Assembly: GCA_949358305.1 (NCBI GenBank)
Contig: OX442316.1
Coordinates: 18,290,001-18,354,000 of the forward strand
From: Strigamia acuminata
Lineage: Eukaryota > Arthropoda > Chilopoda > Geophilomorpha > Linotaeniidae
Length of the DNA stretch: 64,000 nucleotides
Direction of reading: 5' to 3'
The number at the start of each line of letters is the position of its first letter. The first letter of the stretch is position 1. The notes below the pieces were generated by a model. It made no database searches and was not told the DNA's origin. It saw only the letters and a program-made list of their open reading frames with translations. A program made the position numbers and the translations under genes. Of the stretch, positions 56,259 to 64,000 are shown one piece after another.

Positions 56259-59200
56259 GTAAGTTTTGATTTGTTTCGTGGTTTTTTCAACCTTTTTCGC
56301 ACTTTGAATTTAAATTTTTTTTATTTTTTTAACTTTTTATTTTATTTATTACGCGTATAAAGTAGATTTTTGTCGGCGGGGGTCTGTTAAAAACGAGTTT
56401 TTAATGAATTTGCTGTGCTGTTAGAGTGGGTGTTTTTATGGCTGGACACGCATTCCGTTTGCACTATAAACAGACTTCCTTCACTGGCTTCGCATTTCGG
56501 CAGCTGCGAGCCTGCAACTCTGCTCTGCTGTGTTGTGTTGTGTTGGCCATGGGGGAGGGAAGGAAGCCAAGCACAAGGCTCTCACTGGTCTGGCGCCAGG
56601 AAACGCTCGCTCTCGAAACCATAAACGTTTAGAGCGATAGAATTGTTTATTTTGCCAGATCGTGTTCGGAAAGAAAACGTTTGTAAATGTATATTTACAC
56701 AATTTGTCGACGGGGAAATGTGGATTTGTATGGCAGAGTGTAATTTGCGTTGGGTCCGAGTGCATCTCGCAGCTGTGCTCAAGGGTGACTGACCTTGGGT
56801 TTCCTTCTCTTCATTTTGCTATATGAAATATAATTTGGGTGCATTTTTTTCCCTCACTTTTTATCCCGCGAGTGATAATTGGTTCTGCCAACTACGGGCA
56901 CCAGGTGCGGCGTTTCTTGCTTGCCCTCTCTCTCCCCTTCTCCATATTATTTTCTTTTTTATTTTTTTTTATTCTCGTGATTCGTACCGGGTTGAAGAGT
57001 AATGGAAAACGAGGGGGAGGAGCAGTTCAACATGACAATGGCGCCCTCTGGAAAAGTCAGTCAGTCCGGCACAGTAAACAGGATGCGAGCGAGTGCAACA
57101 CACTCGCTGTTTAGGACTTGAAAGGGAATTTTAAGAATTAAAATAAAAAAAATTAACAAAAATTAAAAAAATGTATTTTTTTTTTAAAAAAAAGTGAGGC
57201 AAGGGTCCGTGAAGGTTTTCCTGTGGGAGGAATGAATTGGTTGGATAAAATGAAAAGATAGCGAGCGCAGTTGGTCGTATTACTCGACGCTTTATGACGT
57301 GTGGAACTGTGGATGGGATTTAAGAGTGGAGCGCCGTGCCAAGTGGGTTTATGGACAAGTTGATGTTAGAATGTGTCAACGGGTACCACTTGTTGTGGCT
57401 TGTGTTTTGCTCGATGTTCAGAATAAAGAGACAAATACGTCAGGACGTCTTGTTTAGATGTTTAACAGCTGCGCCTGTCAAATTTAAGGTGCAGGAATTT
57501 GTAGTGCGCAATAATTTGTTTTTTTATCTTAACATGTTGAAGAAAATACGGTACAGGAATAGCGATTTGTGTCATTCTTTTTATCTTTTATCAGCGCCAA
57601 CATAATTGGCTAATAAATTCACATTGAAATTATTGGTTTGATGACGTCAGCGCATGTGCGTAATCAGTTTTATTTCAAACTGCATGATTGCAACGCTTTA
57701 AATAGCATTTATTTATTTTTTAAATATAAGAATTTTTAATTTGCAAAATTCGATTCGTGGGTGTGGAGTGTGGAATGGAAGCTTGGCCATTAGTCGTCGT
57801 GGAAATTTGAAATCAATTTGGGCATAAATACCGAATGAAGATTTAAAGTGCGATAAATAGTCGGTGCACGCGAAATGTCAGTTTTGAGTTTTGAACAGAA
57901 TATGTGATGAGGGCGAGTTATTTAAAACGCGTCGAGTGTTTTGTTTTGCGAGTTGTCAATCTATAAATTGGGTTGGGAGTTAATTGTGCCCACGTATGAT
58001 AAATGTTTGTTCAACGGTGCGTGGCGTCGCGTGCGTTCTTTGCTCGGCGTCACTCTCACTTTTGTTCGCTTGAAATAATATTGATGAGATGAGGCAGGAC
58101 TTTGAAAATATTATTTCGACTTTGGATTAGTCACGTGGCTTTGCCAACTCTCTTTCCCACTCTTAGCCCCCTGGTGGCCATTGGTGGAGTGAGATCGATT
58201 TAAGACCCGAGGTGTTGGATCAGACTTTTCCATTTAGAACTGTAGCTGAAAGTGAAAACCTTTTCGACGCTTGTCACAACACCAACTTCCAAACTAACTC
58301 TTTGGCTACGAACGATCGATTGTCAAATGCCAACAAATGTAGATCGCCCAGATCCCCGGAATTAAAATTGCATTCAAGGTAAATTCCAAGCTAAAAGCCC
58401 GCAAAGTTTGTTTAGTTTAGTCGGTTGGGGCAACGAGCGACTTTTCTGCGCTGGTTGGTGCTCGTGGGTGGTCACAGTCTAATCTCGCAGTTGTACAAGC
58501 AACTATTTTATGGGTTTGGGGTGAAAATGTTTATTTGTTTGCCCCGATTTTTATGCTTTGGTTTTCGTTTTTTTTTTTTATATATAAGTGTTTTGGGGAC
58601 TCGGGGGTTGTCGGACATTTTTTTTTGAAGGTGAACAAAGGCTGTGTGTGTCGGATGAGTGGGTTTTCATGAAGTGGAATCTGTTTTCGGACCAGTGGAT
58701 TTGTGCGCGATTTTTATGCAGAGTCATTGGAGTTTTGGTTGTTATTGGGGAAAAAAGAGAAGTGCGGGCAGGGGTCATCCAGGGTTGAAGTTGGCCGCAC
58801 CTATGGGGGATGAGATAAGGTTGCTGCAAGCACTCGGTGAATTTATGGGTTCGTGTTTGTCAGGTGCGTTTGTGTGTGTCTTTATCCCCGGGGATGGTAT
58901 TTTTAATCCGTGCTCGTTGATGTTTTTATCATTTATGACCGTGCCTTAGCGTACAATAAACCGGGGAGTTCACTAACTGGATCCTCCATAAATGAATGCT
59001 ATTGGCATAAAAATAAATCCCCTGATGAGTAAAACGTGATGCGCGGTTCTGCTTTGTTCGGTGGAAGGAAGGGAAGAAAAAATATGAAAATTATAAAATT
59101 ATAAAATGTCGTATTGTTGAATAAAAATGACGTTATTTAAAAATGTTATGTTTTTTATTTTTTTGCTTTTGTCCTTGAATGAACGGTGTGTAGGCGGCAG

Positions 59201-60825
59201 TGGACAAATGACTGTGGAGTTAGTTGGTCGTCATGGGAACAGTGTTGATGCAGTTGATTTAATGGCAGTTCATTTGTCATCAATTGCGCTGATCAATAAA
59301 TCATTACAAGTAGTGATGTCGTTCCTGATGGCCAAAGATAACTCAAGTTTGACGAAGCGTAACTCGTGTCTAAAATCGAATGTATTTAATAAATGAATGG
59401 ATGGAGGTAAATGGGAATGGAAGTTGTGTGTGCCTGTGCGTTGATGTTGATGGCGGTTGGGTTGGTTTATTCATTTATTTGTAATTTGGACAATGAACAG
59501 TTTATATGAAAATGGGATGGAATTGAATATTTGATTCGGGTATAGTGGCTGATAGACATCTAGTTTTTTTTTATTAACAGGTGGCTCAAATACGCGGAGT
59601 TGATTAATTTCTTTTTATTTCGAGTCGGTTGAAGGAAGTTGGGTCTGATATTGTGCATCGATGAATAATTTATGGCCATGAATTATTTATTGGAAACAAC
59701 AGAAAAAGGAGCAGTGTTCGATTTCAATATTCGGTGAATTGTCATAACCTGGTTGTAAAAATCGAGATTCAACTTTTGTTCTCCATTTTTTCCAATTGTT
59801 TTTCGCGAAATTAAAACCTCGTCTTTCATTTTTATTTATTCATTCATTCATTTATTTTATTTTGAAGAAAATGTGGTTGATTGAGAAATTTATCTCATTT
59901 TTGAGAATATGATTCCTATCACTATTAGTTGTGCGAGAGAAAGCGAGAGAGAGATTGTCTTGTTGACTTTAGTGAGTCATGAATTACAGGCTGAAGCAAA
60001 GTCATTAGTCTTGGCCATGACACGGTGTATACTTAGTGATGACGACTTGCTAAGATGATGTTTTTGATCTGATCTCAGCTTTTTTTCACCGTTTTTTTTC
60101 TTTACGTTGCCCTTCTTCGTCTCTGGAGACCGCGACGTGAATCATTTGTGTGAAGCTTGACATGTGACGCGTGGTCTGCTGTGTAAGACCAACTCGACTC
60201 GAGTCGAATAACCAGAAACCTCGGAATGCAACCACTCGTGGAATTAGAATTAGCACTCACATTTGTTTGTTTATTTATTTAATAATTGTGTGTCGGTTAA
60301 GACCTTGCTTGTGATTTTTGGTATTTTATTAGGATAGACGGGAGGAGCTGTTTTTTTTTTTGTTTTTAATTTTACTTTTTTATCCGAAAGGAAAAATGAG
60401 TAAATCACAAAGCAGAGGGGCGCCAGGTGTGAGCTCAAGCCAGCATAACCAACATTTATGAGGCTGTAAAAGTGCGGGACGCCTCGCCTGGTCTCCGAGT
60501 GTGTCATAATCGCCCCGAGATAGCTTCGCATGCTCATGTCTTTTGTTTGATGTGATAAATAAGAAGCGGGCGCATCCTCTTTTCCACCGTTTCTTTCGAC
60601 CAAGGCCGCAATTATGATCGCAATTAGAGGGACAAATAATAGCACCTGAACGTACTTAAAGCGGGCGAAGGCGGCTATTACACATGTCTGCTGCGCTGTG
60701 GTGGTGCCCCACACTAAGCTCAATCACTGGCAATTGATTGCAATTTCTATTTCTGTTTTCGTTTTGTTTTGCCAAAAGAGAATATATTTTTGTTATTTAT
60801 ATATATATATATTTTTTTATTACAG
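56259..60825. other. Putative intron or intergenic stretch
   Basis: T-rich DNA between two candidate + strand exons. It includes poly-T/A runs (57170-57195), an AT-rich section around 57700 and a (TA)n run at about 60799-60811. One small ORF with a hydrophobic N-terminus is listed at 59127. Nothing else is supportable. Confidence 0.4.
59127..59396 (+). CDS. Weak candidate small secreted protein (89 aa)
   Basis: An ATG ORF whose first residues (MTLFKNVMFFIFLLLSLNER) look like a signal peptide, followed by a hydrophilic stretch with one Cys-poor globular-looking section. The stop overlaps an AATAAA-containing TTTAATAAATGA. No promoter, splice context or homology is recognised. Hydrophobic starts also arise by chance in T-rich DNA such as this, so confidence is low. 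Confidence 0.18.
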   Translation: MTLFKNVMFFIFLLLSLNERCVGGSGQMTVELVGRHGNSVDAVDLMAVHLSSIALINKSLQVVMSFLMAKDNSSLTKRNSCLKSNVFNK

Positions 60826-60910
60826 ATGGTGGCCGCGCGGGGTTATCGTCATCAAAAATGAGTCTCACGTTTACCGCAGATTGACCATCGGACCTGGAAC
60901 GGTGTTTGAG
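60826..60910 (+). CDS. Candidate internal exon, possible beta-helix-type protein
   Basis: An 85-bp segment sits between a strong acceptor (T-rich, TTATTACAG) and a strong donor (GAG|GTAAGG). Two frames contain stops. The third, entering with two bases from an upstream exon and leaving in phase 0, gives 28 residues beginning WWPRGVIVIKNESHVYRRLT and ending IGPGTVFE. The pattern ESxxxxxxTIGPxTV resembles the hexapeptide left-handed beta-helix of dynactin p25/p27-type proteins (inference from recalled family pattern, not a search). The next expected exons of such a protein were not found in the remaining 3 kb. It may belong to another family. Confidence 0.4.
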
Positions 60911-62220
60911 GTAAGGACTCATGTGGCCTTTTGGAAACGATCAAACGCCTTGCACGCGTTGTATAGATAGCATTGAGCAAAAAAGCCATAAGGAGTCAGT
61001 TCACGTGGAGAGAAATCCGAGTCGCTCTCATTCTGATTCGCACGCAATTGAAGCTATCAGAGGGAAATAGCAATTCTCGCAAATGCCATTTCACATGTGT
61101 TTGGGAATACGTCTCTCTTCATCCTGTACGATGGGCTCTATGAGAGAGAGAGAGAGACGCTGATGGGTGGAATGGCTCTGAAGAATCGACAATGGAAAGC
61201 AGTGCAGGAAAGGAACCAGGAAGACAGATGCGCGCGCACTATTTTCTGGATCTGACTGCTTTTTTTATTGTTTTACTTTTTTTTTTGTTATTATTCTTGT
61301 TCAGCTCAGATGAAAAAGTGGAGGTCGACGGGGCTTGTCAGTTGGTTAATTTTTGATAAACTGCAGATCGGTAAATTGGGCAATGGGAAATGCATGGAGC
61401 AGAAAAAGGCACGTTTCTTTCGGATGCCTAGCAGTGTTGCATGTCATTAATTTAATTTCTCACTCATCCAGTTGGGGGTTTCTAACCTCAATCATTTGTT
61501 GTCTAGTGCTGCTTTAATGGTGGGTTTTCACTTTGCATGCACTTTGCTGTCAGATGTGCTCTTTTATTTTCTGTCGATGACTGAAAACGCCCAGTGATGG
61601 GAGGGAAAAGTCATTCGCATTTCAAGTGTGCAGAATGTTAAAATTTGCACATTAGAAACGTTTTTTTGAAACGTGGATTTCATTGAATATGATCGCGCTG
61701 GGGAGGGAAAAAGGCTGCGATGTACACTCAAGAGCGCCGGAATCGGGTTAAGGGATAAAACTAGGTTGGAATTTGAATAAGAGCGAAGACGTTGTGGATT
61801 TTTTAAATACTCGTGCTTTCTTCCTCCTCCCGGCTAACGGGCTAACGAATCGGTCGACATTTTAGATTTATTGCCCGATTGTGTTTTGCTCGACTTCATT
61901 TTTCCCCAACACTCCACTCCACTCCCAATTCTTCTTTTGTTGAGTAACACAAGAGGAGTTCGATGTTGTTGTCGGGTTTCAAGTGGTTGAGAATTTAAAT
62001 GTAATTGTGTGTTTGCATATATGGAGGAAGATGCAGATGGAGGGTTGGCGAAATCGTTGAAGAAGAAAATGTCAGTTATGGTAAATATGTTTGAGAGAAA
62101 CGCCCGCTGACCTTGATGGTTCGGTCTGTGTCTGTGCATGTTGCGGGTATGAGAAATGTTGTGCGTAAAGGACATCATGTTGTTTATGAGTAAACTTCTT
62201 TGTCTTTTTCAACTTATAAG
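60911..62220. other. Putative intron
   Basis: Sequence between two candidate + strand exons. It includes a (GA)8 repeat at 61142-61157 and a T-rich tract at 61260-61300 ending in a weak acceptor (TTGTTCAG). No clear exon follows that acceptor. Confidence 0.35.
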
Positions 62221-62427
62221 AAGGAAATCGAGCTCGAACGACTTGTTTACAAGCCAACTCGTTGCCTGTGCTTGTTTATTGATTATTTATGTGAAAAAGA
62301 CGAAGAGGGAAGTAGAAAACTGGTCGAATTTGCTGGAAATCCAAGAATAAAGATACGAGAAGTTAATGAATTCTTTTCACAACTTCAACTTGTAATGGGT
62401 TTAATAAAGCTAGATTTACGCAAATGA
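62221..62427 (+). CDS. Candidate terminal exon, unknown gene
   Basis: The frame opens after an acceptor-like TTTTTCAACTTATAAG and runs 68 codons to a TGA at 62427. The peptide starts KEIELERLVYKPTRCLCLFI and continues with charged helix-like sequence (CEKDEEGSRKLVEFAGNPRI, then KIREVNEFFSQLQLVMGLIK), a composition more protein-like than neighbouring frames. A possible ATTAAA polyadenylation signal lies at 62495-62500. A second overlapping frame from an ATG at 62186 is also open for 54 codons, which weakens the case. No family is recognised. Confidence 0.3.
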   Translation, partial: KEIELERLVYKPTRCLCLFIDYLCEKDEEGSRKLVEFAGNPRIKIREVNEFFSQLQLVMGLIKLDLRK

Positions 62428-64000
62428 GCGTTTGGCTTAAAAATAGAAGGACTTTAATATTTCATTTCTTGGCTGAACTGTGTGTGTCTAAAATATTAAA
62501 GGATTCATTCGGATTTGTTTGCATTTTCTGTTGACGCTTTTGCGTATTGTTGAAACACTTTTTTATTTGTACACGTTTGGCGGAAACTCGGGTTCATGAA
62601 TATTTTACAAGAGGCAAGATTTAAAATGCACATTTCATGCACGATTGAGACAAGCGAAAAAGTTAAATTTCTATTTTTTTTCAACTTTTTCTAGCTGTCA
62701 TTTCACTTATTTCAGACTGATTTTAATAATTTACACGTAATTTAACATTTGTGTACTTTGTAAATGGAAAAGTAATTCAAAATTTATTTAAGAAATATAG
62801 GGCAGTTTTTTTTTCTTTTTCTTTTTTTCTTTTTCTTTATTTTTTTTGGCTTTAATTTGATCAAGATGAGTGGAAATATTTTAACACTATGGATTAGTAA
62901 TGACTTAAGTCGTGCAGTGACATTAAGTGCTCACGATTTAATGGTTTGTGCATTGCATGCGACAGGTCTGTTAATTCTCTTCAAATGGGTGGAATTATTT
63001 CTTAGATGTGTACATGTTTATCTTCAAGTTAAATTAATAACCTCTTCTCTCATTGGCTTCATTTCTTTAGTAATGATGTCCACTAAATCAGTAATTTTTT
63101 TTACTGGGGTTTAAGTGCTGGGAGAAGGGAGTTCCTTGTGTTTACAGGCAATTTGTACCAAGCTGTTTTTTTTTAAAAGAAAGACTATACAACTATCAAT
63201 AATGTTTTTTTTTCTTTCTTTCTTCTTTTTTTTTTCTCTGTTATTTAAGACTATGAATCTTTCTTTGCGCAATAAATCTAGATTTTAATGAATTTTCCGA
63301 TTTATTTTTCATTTTTTCTTCATAGAAAAAGAATACGGTTTTTTTTTTTCTATTTTTCTTTTTTTTTTTTCTTCTTTTTTTAAGTCCATTTGATTGGTTT
63401 TTGGAAATATTGTTTTATTCAAATTTAAAAAATCATAATAATAATAATAATACTTTCTCTCTCTCTCTTCCGCAACCCATTTGTCATTGAAATTTGTTTT
63501 GAAAAAAGGTTGAAATTGTGCGTGAAAAGATTAAAATGGAATGTGAACGGAAATGTATAATAACCAATGAATAAATTTGTATAGTGGAAATTGCACGTTT
63601 AAAATGTTCTTTTTAAATTTAAATAGTTTAAAAAATAAATAATATTTTTTTTATTTTTTTTATTTTATTTTTTATTTTTTTTTAAAATTAAATTGCAATC
63701 ATAAATAATTCGTATGTGTGAATTTGTGGAATTTAGATAAAGTATAGGTGTTGTCCCCTAATTAAAGAGATTGAATCTTGTCGCTATTTAAACCGTACAA
63801 GTACGTAGGAGATAAAGTTATACGAAAATTAGCTAATTGCATTTTTTTGTTGCACTTTCTGGTCATGATTTGAGCTTAGATACATTTTGTGTACTTTTTT
63901 TTCTCGTTAATTCTTGGAAGCGACTAATTACAGAGAGAAAAAGCTATGAAAGGTTGAGCACGCAATGGAATTTAGTCTGGAAATCGAGATTAAATTCACG
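62428..64000. other. Host AT-rich DNA to the end of the window
   Basis: Very T- and A-rich sequence with CT and TTTC tracts (62805-62850, 63200-63240, 63345-63380), an (ATA)n run at 63435-63452 followed by (CT)n, and T/A runs at 63640-63690. An 82-codon ATG frame at 62866-63114 is hydrophobic and shows no recognisable feature. No gene is supported. Confidence 0.45.

Noticed and set aside
60271-60723. 150-codon minus-strand frame with a hydrophobic segment
   Set aside because: It starts at TTG, ends in a Lys-rich translation of a poly-A/T tract, and lies in the presumed intron before the 60826 exon. I could not support a gene.
56189-60910. Direct joining of the candidate first exon (to 56258) with the exon at 60826
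   Set aside because: The first leaves in phase 1 while the second needs two incoming bases, and joining them gives a stop. A further exon would be required.

Overview
This is a eukaryotic, almost certainly metazoan, genomic window. It has large non-coding stretches rich in T-homopolymers, many microsatellites, GT-AG splice-site contexts, no bacterial-style gene packing, and a large Ty3/gypsy-type LTR retrotransposon. CpG is not visibly depleted, which fits many invertebrates such as arthropods; the species cannot be named from the sequence. Outside the element the + strand is strongly T- and G-rich over A and C. That is what long introns transcribed from the + strand often look like, but it does not prove one.

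The dominant feature is an apparently intact LTR retrotransposon on the minus strand at 38527-52040 (13,514 bp). It has two 995-bp LTRs with no difference that I could find, a 4-bp AGTT target-site duplication, a proline-tRNA-like primer binding site and a polypurine tract. It carries three long open frames: gag (1,026 aa, with a very long basic/charged N-terminal half and one CCHC knuckle), pol (1,356 aa: protease, reverse transcriptase, RNase H, integrase with GPY/F module) and a third, unrecognised 955-aa ORF3 that is not an envelope. Gag and Pol join through a -1 frameshift signal made of two tandem A-AAA-AAC heptamers. A 10-bp stem follows, and its loop contains the gag stop codon. ORF3 begins with an ATG placed exactly at a splice-acceptor-like CAG, which suggests expression from a spliced subgenomic mRNA, with a good donor in the LTR. 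The pol-ORF3 spacer holds three tandem look-alike hairpins and a further 10-bp stem-loop.

The flanks (1-38522 and 52045-64000) contain no gene that can be named. A handful of candidate exons have coding-like open frames between plausible splice sites (11043-11165, 24762-24811, 60826-60910 and 62221-62427 on +; 28748-28891 on -). There is also a candidate first exon with a perfect GCCATGG start (to 56258) and a few short ORFs. These are tentative and cannot be joined into one gene by reading-frame phase. Structural oddities include a 78-nt near-perfect hairpin at 12826-12903 and recurrent (GAGAC)n-like pentamer arrays.
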